Shown here piece by piece: positions 1-8,941 of a stretch of 15,564 bases of DNA. The DNA comes from Rhizopus sp. PT2906 (lineage: Eukaryota > Mucoromycota > Mucoromycetes > Mucorales > Rhizopodaceae). Under the pieces are notes generated by a model. The model was given only the letters and a program-made list of their open reading frames with translations, was not told the DNA's origin and made no database searches. The stretch spans positions 1 to 15,564 of the forward strand of contig JAMYHX010000710.1 in NCBI GenBank assembly GCA_025529335.1, in the 5' to 3' direction. Position 1 is the first letter of the stretch. Every line of letters begins with the position of its first letter. The translations under genes and the position numbers were made by a program.

Positions 1-1557
1 AATTCAAAAAAAGGATATATATAACATATATTATCAATTTGTAAAGCAAGGCACTAGTGCAGACGACAGCTTACGTTGCATTATGGAGCTTGAAGATAAG
101 AACTACCATGTTAGGTACTCTACCAACGATACCAATGAAGTGAACATGATTTTTTTTTTTTTGCCCACACTGAAGCAATCAAAGAGGCACAGCATATGTC
201 TGAGTGTACTGTTATCGATGCTACCTATAAGATGAACAGTCATCGTATGGTGCTTTTAAAATTTGTGGGCACCAGTAATGTATATGGGAAGATTCGTAAT
301 TCTTTGGCATCATTCCATATTGCCGGTGCATGGATGGATCATGAGTCAGCAGTGAATTATAAATGATCTGTTCAACAGTTTAGATCACTGATTTTTAATG
401 GAAAAATGGAGCTACCTAACGTCTTTGTCACTGATAATGACAAAGCTTTAAGATCAGCATTAGATGATGTATTCCCTGAGAGTGGTAAGCCTTTATGCTA
501 CATTCACATTTCTAGAAATTTTCAGAAGTATGACCTATCCAAGCTTACAGCATTGTATTCAACAGTCAAAGCAAAAAATATAGCTAGATTGGAAATTAGA
601 GGCCTAGTGGCAGAGATAGCACTTTCAGCCAACACTGAAGAGCACTTTAAGCAGGCTTTGAAGAATTATGGAGAGTGTTTTAGCCTAGATGGAAGATGTA
701 CAGATGCTGGTGTGCATGCAATCCAATATTTAGAGAAGATGCTAAAAGAGAAAAAACATTGAGCTGGGCTTTATGCCAATAATTACATACGCTTGAATAA
801 CCGTTCTTCAAATCGAGCCGAATTAACTCATTCGTCTCAGAAGCACTTCATTCAGACGTATTCTGGAAAGCTTGGCCTTGTTATAAGAAAATTAGATTAT
901 TAGGCCAGGGAACGTCTTTCATTAAGAAAACTAAAAAGCGAACAAGAATCATTGAAGCAATCTGTTCGCCTCATGTCTCCTGAACATGAATACAAATTAG
1001 GAAATCTCAAAGGAAAGGTGTCAAAATACGCAATTGGTATCATCAAACAAGAGATGATCGCCTCGATTTCGAACAACTGTGAGCACAGCGATAACTGTTT
1101 GTGCCAAGTGAAGAGAAATTTTAGACTACCTCACCGACATCTTCTTGCTAAATATGACATTACTCCTCTCAATATTGTCCACAGACGTTGGTTGAATTAT
1201 GAAACATACAAGCAAGTAGAGCAAGAAAGTACGTTACAAGATGATATAGCTGTTGGTAGTGAGTCCAAGATTGGGTTTAAGATCCAAAATAAATTAGAAA
1301 GTATACGATCTTTATCTTGCGACGTATTCACAGAGCAACAAAAATTAGCCATTTTATACCAACTTCAAAAAGTAAAGACAGAATTAATGGCTCCCAAAGA
1401 CCAACCGCAGAATATGTTCTTTCCAGCAGTAGTTGACGATATCAAAGGACGGCCAAAAAAACACCAAGCGAATGGCTATTGCCTTAGAAATCTTTAATGA
1501 AAGAAATAGAAAAAAAGCAAAAATATGAGCACACCAAGAAATTGGCTGCGGTGAGGT
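1..1557 (+). pseudogene. Decayed Mutator-like element (MULE) transposase, 5'-truncated by the window edge
   Basis: This is a relic of a DDE transposase of the MULE/FAR1-like group. The reading enters at the left edge in one frame, shifts at a T13 run (150-162), and then continues to 1497 in a single frame broken by stops at 364-366, 760-762 and 901-903. Recognisable parts are the first catalytic Asp region (IDATYKMN, about 213-236), the second (FVTDNDKAL, about 424-450) with the following CYIHISRNFQ stretch, and a SWIM-like zinc-finger region near 1078-1146 (NCLCQVKRNF then LPHRHLL). In a normal SWIM motif (CxC...CxH) the third ligand is Cys; here it is His. A GRPKK tail follows near 1450, and the sense seems to continue in another frame (KSLMKEIEKKQKYEHTKKLA) to a stop at about 1557. 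With one frameshift, three stops and further drift it cannot make an active protein. No terminal inverted repeats were identified. The family call is from motif recognition. Confidence 0.85.
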
Positions 1558-1788
1558 GAGAGTACGCAATGATAATTCCAGCTTCTTAGACAACGACAGA
1601 GCAAGGATCGCCGAAACTATGAAACGACAATTGCGCCTCCATATAATGGAATGCAAAGACCAGGAACAGATAGTAACTTTTGGAATGTTTTTTAACGATC
1701 ATAACATTGAATTATATATTATGTCTTTTATCAATTATATAAACTCTGAACTTTGATAGTACCTTGCTTACTACGTACCTATACCAAC
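1558..1788 (+). other. Probable tail of the MULE region, no confident gene
   Basis: An open stretch without an upstream ATG covers about 1556-1756 (it contains RIAETMKRQLRLHIMECKD). It lies directly after the transposase relic and may be its decayed C-terminal part or downstream element sequence. I do not recognise a domain in it, and its A+T-rich end (from about 1690) looks noncoding. Confidence 0.3.
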
Positions 1789-1998
1789 ATGGAGGAAACT
1801 CTAGAATATTTAAAAAGCTTCAAGGTAAGGAAGCATTTTACTTGATAAAAGAAACGTACATCTAACAAAGTAAACGAATTAAATATTATTTTTATCTAGA
1901 ATACTATGGTTTCTAGCTTGCCTAACGAGGAAGATATAATAAAACCGTTCATTTATCATGAATACTCTCCTTTTTTTCAAGCCGACACTAAATGTTAA
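1789..1998 (+). CDS. Possible truncated two-exon gene, unknown function
   Basis: I do not recognise this protein. The model is exon 1 at 1789-1824 (ATG to AAG), an intron at 1825-1899 (donor gtaagg, acceptor tatctag, 75 nt), and exon 2 at 1900-1998 ending in TAA, giving 44 residues. Both splice sites look good and the composition is protein-like (MEETLEYLKSF, then SSLPNEEDIIKPF). The reading then continues in a different frame from 1992 (KVKDLSYESLFFEIGYGHL) before dissolving into T-rich sequence near 2090. The best interpretation is the 5' end of a once longer gene, now frameshifted or truncated by the neighbouring mobile DNA. A chance ORF with lucky splice motifs is the alternative. Confidence 0.3.
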
Positions 1999-2226
1999 AA
2001 AAGGTTAAAGATCTTTCTTATGAGTCGCTATTTTTTGAAATAGGTTATGGCCATTTAATAAATAATGAATCTGAACTCTCAACAGGAAATATTTTTTCCT
2101 ACTTTTTTTCTCAACAAATGATATGTTTTCCCTCTATTGGCTGCATTACTCTATCATCTACATTTACGATAAGTATCTATATAAGCATAGGGAATCAAAT
2201 ACTTGCTTAGATGCTCTAAAGAGGGT

Positions 2227-2291
2227 CCGTTTTAAGATGTCCGTTTAAGAGAACCGTTTAATCCACGGCATCTGACGGCATTTTGCGGCAT
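2227..2291. repeat. Block of short iterated motifs (CCGTTT x3, CGGCAT x3)
   Basis: Three copies of CCGTTT begin at 2227, 2241 and 2254 (spacing 14 and 13 nt). They are followed by three copies of CGGCAT at 2266, 2276 and 2286, exactly 10 nt apart. The region is G+C richer than its surroundings. Clustered short repeats spaced at about one helical turn are common at transposon ends as transposase-binding sites, and a transposase relic lies 700 bp upstream, but no matching inverted copy is visible in the window. The repeats are seen directly; their role is inference. Confidence 0.6.
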
Positions 2292-2299
2292 TAGATGGG

Positions 2300-3177
2300 G
2301 GATTTTAAGTGCTTTAGTCGTCCCTATAAAATTTAAGCGGTTATTAACAAACTTCTTTTTATTGTCTTATGTAGCTATCAGCAGGACTGTATTTTCAGCT
2401 AATGAATACCCTATTTGCTTCAAGTGTGTAATGAATAACCCTTTGTTCAGCGAGCCTCGAAATCCAAAACCTTGGTTTTACAAATCATTTTGTAATAGTT
2501 TAATCTACTACCACCCAGGAAGTCAATGTATTTTTGAAGTTACAAGCTAAACAATTTAAATTGAGGCAAGTTCTGCTAGTTTCCCTTAAAATAAATTTCC
2601 ACTTGTTGTTTATCGTTCAATCTTATAATAGTACTTTGTTAAAAATTGCTCTATTAAGCGCGATGTGTTGTGATAGTTCCTGCAAACAACAGATCAGAAA
2701 AGACATTTTCAGCTTTTTGTCTCTGTTTTTTTTCTGTGTATGTTATACATGTATGTATTCTGGAAGGAAGATACATCATATCACGTCTATATTTTTATTT
2801 ATAAACGGAAAATAAAGCGTGACTGAAAGCATCTGTCACACTTTTCGACTTCATGTGCTCTGGCACTTCTTAGCCTTCTTTTTTCTTTTAAGGAAAAGGG
2901 TATAAATATTTTACCGATGCAATCGTTATATTTTTTCGTTTTTTTAATAGCTTCTTCCATAACATTTTCGGCAATGATACGACCCCAAATCCCTTGCTTC
3001 TTTAAAATTTTCGTATTCAAGCATAAACTTCATAGCATATTCTTGCATAACATCTAACATTAACAATTTCATTTTTCTGTGACAGACAATTACTTTTTTT
3101 GTAACCTGCCATGTCCACCAGCCGGACTGCTCATAAAAAGCTTCTCTCCTTTTTTTTAGTTCAATTAACTTTAAAAG
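2300..3177. other. Gene-poor spacer upstream of the dUTPase
   Basis: This stretch is A+T rich and I find no supported gene on the + strand. On the minus strand, 2799-3186 holds two overlapping reading frames that look weakly protein-like (for example GIWGRIIAENVMEEAIKKT in one frame), as if a gene were broken by a frameshift near 3000. No family was recognised and the right end runs into the dUTPase start. The dUTPase promoter must lie in the right part; a T-rich run (3148-3158) is found just upstream of the start codon, with no clear TATA box. Confidence 0.4.
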
Positions 3178-3787
3178 ATGAGCCACTCTTCAAAACTTCT
3201 TGTTAAGCGTCTTTCAGAATACGCCAAGCTTCCCACAAGAGGATCTGCCCATGCTGCTGGTTACGATCTATACTGGTAATAAGTGGTACACTCTCAAGCT
3301 CAAAAACGCTAATCTTGGTTTCCCCATTAGTGCACATGACACTGTCATTCCTGCTCAAGGCAAAAGCATTGTTGCTACTGATATTAGTATTGCCATCCCT
3401 GAAGGTCATTATGGTCGTGTTGCACCACGATCTGGCTTGGCATCAAAGCACCACTTAGACACAGGTGCAGGTGTCATTGACGCTGATTACAGAGGTCCAG
3501 TGGGTGTTTTGTTGTTCAACTTCAGCAAAGAAGACTACCAAGGCAAGTATATTGCTTTTATGCTTATATGTATGTTAACCGATATTCTTATTAGTCAAAC
3601 GTGGTGACCGTATTGCTCAATTGGTCATTGAAAAAATTTCTACCCCTGAAATCGTGGAAGTCGATGTAAGTCTAAAATGATGTGTTTCTATGTGATGTAT
3701 TGAAGAAAACAAAATTGTATATTTTTATAGTCATTAGAGGAATCTGAACGAGGTGCTGGTGGATTTGGCAGTACTGGATATCAATAA
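3178..3787 (+). CDS. DUT1: dUTP diphosphatase (dUTPase), 4 exons
   Basis: The enzyme hydrolyses dUTP to dUMP and pyrophosphate, keeping uracil out of DNA and supplying dUMP for thymidylate synthesis; it normally works as a homotrimer. Exons are 3178-3275, 3331-3542, 3595-3665 and 3731-3787, giving 145 residues, typical of eukaryotic trimeric dUTPases. All five family motifs are present in order: AGYDLY (27-32), PRSGLA (65-70), GAGVIDADYRG (78-88, catalytic Asp83), RGDRIAQLV (106-114) and RGAGGFGSTG (134-143). The start ATG at 3178 is the only one that puts motif 1 in frame. Introns 1 and 3 are GT-AG. Intron 2 (3543-3594) must be GC-AG, because the nearest GT donor (3547) breaks the frame and another in-phase one (3570) would leave only 25 nt. 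If intron 2 is retained, translation stops at 3607, before motifs 4 and 5. The short N-terminus shows no targeting peptide, so a nuclear/cytosolic form is likely. Confidence 0.96.
3543..3594 (+). other. GC-AG intron (dUTPase intron 2)
   Basis: The donor reads CAAG|GCAAGT and the acceptor TTAG. Splicing here gives DYQ-VKRGDRIAQ, which matches the family exactly in frame. The intron is 52 nt with a possible branch site gttaac at 3574-3579. Confidence 0.9.
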
Positions 3788-4297
3788 ATTATTACACACT
3801 TTTAGAAAGAAACAGACTATGTGTTTAGAAAAAGACACGCTTTTATCTGGTTGTAGGAATATAATCATTTGCCTTTTCCATTAGCAAAAGCTTTTCTTTT
3901 TTTGTATGAAAGAAAAGGCGTTCCTTTATTTCACAAACGACAAATGCTACATTCGCATAAACCGTTCAACCGGGCCATTGTCGGAGCGTAAAATACCACT
4001 CCGGACGCACGGTCAAGTTTGTTCGCACGGTTAAAGAGGAGACAAGAGGTCAGCTACCGCCTATATGTGTTATGAGACCATAGATGTATTATGATGACAA
4101 CACATTATGCATTATAGCTGATGTATAAAAGAGAGAAAGGAGGGTGGTATTTAAACTAGAAAAAGAGAGAGAGAGAGAGAAAGAGAAGGAGGGTTCATGA
4201 TGTAGCATAAAGTCACACCTTTACAGCTGATTTATTTATTTTTTGATATAAATTCATTGCAAAAAAAAATATTTCCTTTTTTACCTTTTCTTAACAA
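3788..4297. promoter_or_regulatory. Intergenic region and dipeptidase promoter
   Basis: No gene is seen here. A near-repeat occurs at about 4004-4015 (CGCACGGTCAAG) and 4025-4037 (CGCACGGTTAAAG), with an inverted relative AAACCGTTCAA near 3959, in a locally G+C-rich patch that resembles a cluster of protein-binding sites. A TATA-like box, TATAAAA, is at 4124-4130, 168 nt before the dipeptidase ATG. It is followed by a GA-repeat (4165-4180) and an A/T-rich leader. The binding role of the repeats is inference. Confidence 0.5.
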
Positions 4298-6030
4298 ATG
4301 GAGAAATTTTTGGACTACGTTGAAAAGCACCAAAACGATTTCGTTGAAAGACTTCGTAAAGCCGTTGCTATTCCCAGGTAAAGAGAGAGAAAGAAAACAA
4401 AGCTGGCTTGCGACTAAAACACGCGTATATATAGTGTAAGTGGTGACCCTTCTCACCGTCCTGACGTCTTCCGCATGGCTGATTTCTTGGTTCAAGAACT
4501 CAAGAATCTTGGTGCTGATGTCGAGACTCGCGATCTTGGCAAACAAGACTGGCACGGTACCTCTTTGGATTTGCCTCCTATTGTGCTTGCAACTGTTGGC
4601 AACGACCCTTCAAAGAAGACTATTCTTGTCTATGGTCACTATGATGTTCAACCTGTAAGTTCACAAGTACACAAAAAAGAAGCATCATCTGACCTTATGT
4701 ATAGGCTCTTCTTGAGGATGGCTGGAATACCAATCCTTTTGAATTGGTAGAAGACGAAAAGAACCGTTTGATTGGCCGTGGTTCCACTGACGATAAAGGA
4801 CCTGTTCTCGGTTGGATCAATGTAGTTGAGGCCCACAAGAACCTTGGCCTCGAATTACCCGTCAATCTCAAGTTCTGTCTCGAAGGCATGGAAGAGTCTG
4901 GCTCTGAAGGTTTGGATGAACTTATCTATAAGGAAGCCGACAAATACTTTAAGGATGTCGATGCCGTCTGTATCTCTGATAATTACTGGCTCGGAACAAC
5001 CAAGCCCTGTTTGACTTATGGTCTCCGTGGTGTCTCTTACTTCCACGTCAAGATCAAGGGTCCTGTAAGTTTATTAAAGTATAGGGAGAACAGTAATAAC
5101 CTGTTATTAGGGTGCTGACCTCCACTCTGGTGTCTTTGGTGGTACGGTCCATGAACCTATGACTGACCTCTTTGCTATCATGAGCAAATTAGTCGATGTC
5201 CATGGTAAAATTCTCATTCCTGGAATCTATGACCAAGTTCGTCCTTTGACAGGTAAGAAGTGCAAAAAAAGCGTGATTTGAACAAGATATTAATAAAAGG
5301 GGGGATAAATAGATGAAGAACAAGCTATTTATAAGGATATCAGCTTCAAGATCGAAGAACTCCAAAGTGCTGTTGGTAATAAAACCAACATTCATGAAGA
5401 TATTCCCAAGACACTTCAATCCCGATGGAGAAACCCATCTTTATCCATCCACGGTGTCGAAGGTGCCTTTTATAATCCTGGTGACAAGACCGTAATTCCT
5501 GCCTGTGTGACAGGTAAATTCTCTATCCGTACTGTTCCTGATATGGAGCCCAAGAAGATCAGTCAACTGGTCTGCAAATATATTGAAGATGAATTTGCCA
5601 AGCTTGGATCCAAGAATACTTTGAATGTTCATTGTACTCATGATGGTAACCACTGGCTTTCAAGCCCTAACCACCCCAATTATGGCAAGTCTATTCAATT
5701 ATAAAAAAAAAGGAATGATAATGATAAATTATATATAGTTGCTGCTGCCAAGGCTGTCGAAACTGTTTACAATGTCAAGCCTGATTTGACTCGTGAAGGT
5801 GGTTCTATTCCAGTCACTTTATCTTTCCAAAGTGCCTTGAACAAGAACGTCCTTTTGTTACCCATGGGCCGTGGAGATGATGTAAGTATACATAAATGAC
5901 TACATTATATGATACTCATACTTTGTAGGGTGCACACTCCATTAATGAAAAATTGGACAGATCCAACTATGTTAAAGGAACTCAATTATTAGGAACTTAT
6001 TTATATGAAGTTTCCAAGGTTGAATTATAA
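4298..6030 (+). CDS. M20 family cytosolic dipeptidase (CNDP2/Dug1-like), 7 exons
   Basis: This is a two-metal peptidase of the CNDP2/Dug1 group, which cleaves Cys-Gly and other dipeptides in the cytosol, including in glutathione breakdown. Exons are 4298-4377, 4435-4654, 4705-5064, 5111-5252, 5313-5684, 5739-5881 and 5929-6030, giving 472 residues against 475 in human CNDP2. Metal and catalytic positions are all present: GHYDVQP (His95, Asp97), GRGSTDDKGP (bridging Asp129), EGMEESGSEG (catalytic Glu163, metal Glu164), ISDNYW (Asp192), DLHSG in the inserted dimerisation lid domain, and the final metal His442 in GAHS. The start is fixed by MEKFLDYVEKH and short upstream space. Intron 1 has two in-phase acceptors six bases apart. 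Intron 5 (5685-5738) is GC-AG. It is intact and should be active. In yeast Dug1 works with Dug2-Dug3 on glutathione; those partners are not in this window. Confidence 0.96.
5685..5738 (+). other. GC-AG intron (dipeptidase intron 5)
   Basis: The donor is TATG|GCAAGT and the acceptor TATATAG. Only this pair restores frame, giving HPNY-VAAAKAVETV. Using the GT four bases later shifts the frame. Retention would hit an in-frame TAA at 5702-5704 inside the intron. Confidence 0.88.
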
Positions 6031-6178
6031 GCGATTAAAGAACAAAAAATAAGCAACTTGTTTATCTTTACCCCCTTTTTTTGTCTTTCTTTCTTTTTTC
6101 TTTCGTTTGTGGTGATTGAATAACACAAATTTTCTCTATTCCTTTTCCCTTTTTTTTTTTTTCTATTTATTCTTTAAT
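6031..6178 (+). promoter_or_regulatory. Short pyrimidine-rich promoter/leader of the casein kinase gene
   Basis: Only 148 nt separate the dipeptidase stop from the kinase ATG, so the dipeptidase terminator and kinase promoter must share this space. The + strand is strongly C+T rich (about 6060-6160), a common fungal core-promoter feature. No TATA box is evident. Confidence 0.5.
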
Positions 6179-7520
6179 ATGGCAACTCAACGTCATAGCC
6201 CCAATACAAACAATGGTACTAATATCGTGGGTGTCCACTATAAAATTGGTAGAAAGTTAGGAGAAGGCAGTTTTGGTATCATTTATCAAGGTACACAGAG
6301 AAGCAAGCTTTTTTTTATTATGTGCGTATCTTTAATTTTTGATAACCTTGTAAAAAGGAACTAATCTATTGAATAATCAGCAAGTTGCCATCAAATTTGA
6401 ACCACGTAAATCAGATGCACCTCAATTAAGAGACGAGTATAGAACCTATAAAATATTATCTGGAACAGGTACATAAATAGTGTTTGTACTCCTTATTCCC
6501 CCCTTCTTTTCCTAATAGCTCCCCCTCTCTCTTCCTCTATAGTGGGGATTCCGTCTGCTCATTATTTTGGACAAGAAGGACTTCATAATATTCTCGTGAT
6601 CGATTTACTTGGACCAAGTCTAGAAGATTTATTTGACAGTTGTTCAAGAAAATTTAGTATCAAGACGGTAGCCATGTTAGCAAGACAAATGGTAAGTAAA
6701 TAATATAAAGCAACAAAAAAAAAAGAAGCTTATCAAGGTATTTAGATTACACGGGTTCAAAGCGTCCATGAGCACAACTTGATTTATCGAGATATAAAGC
6801 CTGATAATTTCTTGGTTGGAAGACCAGGAACGGCAGATACGAATATGGTCTACTTGATCGATTTTGGTATGGCAAAACAATACCGTGATCCAAAGACGAA
6901 GCAGCATATTCCTTATCGAGAGAGAAAGAGTCTTTCGGGCACAGCAAGATATATGAGTATCAATACACATTTAGGCAGGGAGCAGTCCAGAAGAGATGAT
7001 TTGGAATCACTAGGACATGTCTTTCTGTATTTCTTGAGAGGATCTTTACCTTGGCAAGGGCTTAAAGCGGCGACAAATAAACAAAAGTATGAAAAGATTG
7101 GAGAAAAGAAACAGTCGACAGATGTTTTGGAATTATGTGCAGGATTTCCAGGCAAGTCTTTATTTAGGCCTAGAATAAAAATATATAGGACTCACAAGTT
7201 GCATTCATGTAGAGGAGTTCAGTATATACCTACAATATGCTCGTAAACTAGGATTTGAAGAAACACCAGATTATGATTTTTTGAGGGACCTGTTTACAAA
7301 AGTACTCGTCAATCTTAATGAAACAGATGATGAAATCTATGATTGGATGAAAGGACAACCAAAACAACCAGAAGTATATGAAAGACAAAGGGTGCCTATG
7401 GTTAAGGATGTTGATCAACAGCAACAACAACAACAAACATCACGGAAAATTGAAGATAGACAAGGGAATCTACATCAATTTGTCTCCTGCATTTCATGCG
7501 GTTTATTTTCTTGCTTTTAA
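6179..7520 (+). CDS. Casein kinase I, Yck1/Yck2 (CK1-gamma-like) type, 5 exons
   Basis: This is a serine/threonine kinase of the membrane-anchored fungal Yck group, which acts at the plasma membrane in nutrient sensing, endocytosis and morphogenesis. Exons are 6179-6290, 6358-6468, 6543-6691, 6746-7151 and 7213-7520, giving 361 residues. Visible motifs: glycine loop GEGSFG (28-33), catalytic Lys50 in VAIKFEPR, catalytic loop YRDIKPDNF (Asp140), DFG (Asp163), the CK1-specific SGTARYMSIN (188-197) in place of APE, and HLGREQSRRDDLESLGH. A Gln7 run lies in the tail, and the protein ends SCISCGLFSCF. Cys352, Cys355 and Cys360 could be palmitoylated, as the C-terminal cysteines of Yck1/2 are, although the pair is not adjacent here. 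Intron 4 (7152-7212) is GC-AG. The kinase domain is complete, and the tail after about residue 310 is much shorter than in yeast Yck1/2. Confidence 0.95.
7152..7212 (+). other. GC-AG intron (casein kinase intron 4)
   Basis: The donor is CCAG|GCAAGT and the acceptor CATGTAG. Splicing gives LCAGFP-EEFSIYLQYARKL, the expected CK1 sequence. The intron is 61 nt. If retained, the reading stays open but shifts, ending at 7246 and removing the last part of the kinase domain and the cysteine tail. Confidence 0.9.
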
Positions 7521-7582
7521 TTCTCTTCTCTTTTTTCCTTTTTTTTTCTTTACATTTGAATGCATTATTAAATATAAAAACA

Positions 7583-8866
7583 ATGGTGAAGGCAAGAAAA
7601 CTAATTGTTTATCTCTTACGCGCTTTATGGATCTTTGCATTTATTTATAATGAACACTTTATATTCATAAAACATGCTCATCATTTATCAATACAACTGA
7701 ATGTACGTTATCGTCTTTTTTTACTGTGGATAATGACTAAGATAAATAGAAAACCGATAAACATATCCTTTTGATAGCAGATCCACAGATGACAGATAAT
7801 CTATCCTATGATCGACCATGGATTCTGTTACAGATAACCAAGTTCTATAGTGATTTATACATGAGACGTAATTATAAACACTTGGTGGACACAATTCATC
7901 CTTATCAAGTCTTTATCATGGGTGACTTGATGGACAATGGCAGAGAATGGGATGATGAATAGTAAGCAATAGACACGCGTTTGTAATAAATCTATTAAAA
8001 AAAAAACAACAAGCTTTCAAAAGGAATTAAAAAGATTCAACAAGATATTCAAGCGAAGAGATATCAACCCGTATTTTATGGTTGGTAATCATGACATTGG
8101 CTTTGGTGACGGAGTTGATCCTCGGCTATTAGACAGGTTTCAAAAATATTTTGGCCAAGCTTCTTATGTCGTACAGCATACAAACTATAATTTACTTATC
8201 TTGGACACTGTGTCACTCTCGTCCTCCATCCCGCAAATCAGGAATAACGCATTGTCCATGTTACAAAAATACCAATCTCATAACAAGACGACGATTTTAT
8301 TCAGCCACGTTCCGCTCTACCGTCAGCCAGATATGTCATGTGGTCCTCTTCGTCAGACGACTTCAACGATTAGGGATGGCTATGGATATCAGTATCAGAA
8401 TTTGGTATCCAAGGAGCTTTCGGACCTTATCTTGGCAACTGTACGACCGACTCTTGTATTTTCTGCGGATGATCATGACTATTGTGAAGTCATTCATAAC
8501 GGGACTATAAAGGAAATAACCGTGCCAACCTTTAGTATGTCTCAAGGAGTAAGATACCCAGGACTAGTCGTCTTGTCCATGTCAGATCAACCGTCTACCG
8601 TCCTACACTGGCTACCTAGTCAAATAGACATCTTTATCCTTTATGTATGTCTTCTTGGTCTATCCATCATAAGTATCATCACTGTCGAAGTCATTCAGAT
8701 GAAACAATACATTTATATCAAGGTTCAGTCATCTGAATTACCCATAGCGACAAGTGATAGATATAAAAAGCCACCCAGAATGCTATTTATATCCATCATG
8801 CAAAGCATCAGAGATGTCGCCCTTATCGCAGTTGTCACATATATTCTTTGTCTTTTATGTTTCTAA
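7583..8866 (+). CDS. Membrane metallophosphoesterase, Ted1/Cdc1/PGAP5-like, 3 exons
   Basis: This is a calcineurin-fold phosphoesterase of the Cdc1/Ted1/MPPE1 family; members act in the secretory pathway on ethanolamine-phosphate of GPI anchors and are tied to manganese. Exons are 7583-7702, 7750-7961 and 8014-8866, giving 394 residues. An N-terminal hydrophobic helix (about 6-27) precedes the metal motifs: ADPQ (Asp51, with Gln53 where other families have His), GDLMDNG (98-104, Asp99), GNHD (135-138), SHVPLY (His209) and SADDHDYC (261-268), the last being the family's form of the GHxH motif. Two further hydrophobic segments lie at about 315-335 and 378-394, the second ending the protein. All ligand motifs are intact. 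The order Ted1-like or Cdc1-like cannot be settled by eye. The gene starts 62 nt after the kinase stop, so its promoter probably overlaps the kinase 3' end. Confidence 0.9.
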
Positions 8867-8900
8867 AATAGAGACAATGTAAAATGCGTTGTAGCTTTGT

Positions 8901-8938
8901 TTTATTTGCTTCAAGATAATAACAATAATAATAATAAA
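8901..8938. terminator. Convergent polyadenylation signals
   Basis: The phosphoesterase (+) and HMG-box gene (-) end 75 nt apart. An AATAAA on the + strand at 8933-8938 lies 67 nt after the phosphoesterase stop. An AATAAA on the minus strand (8906-8901) lies about 36 nt after the HMG stop. If both are used, the two mRNA tails overlap and are antisense to one another. Confidence 0.55.
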
Positions 8939-8941
8939 GGT

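Noticed and set aside
2799..3186. Minus-strand overlapping ORFs upstream of dUTPase
   Set aside because: Protein-like in patches, but two frames, no recognisable domain, and overlap with the dUTPase start codon. Kept only as a note.
4416..4424. MluI-like ACGCGT box (also near 7974) as a cell-cycle promoter element
   Set aside because: Both copies lie inside introns of genes not expected to be S-phase regulated, and none is upstream of dUTPase.
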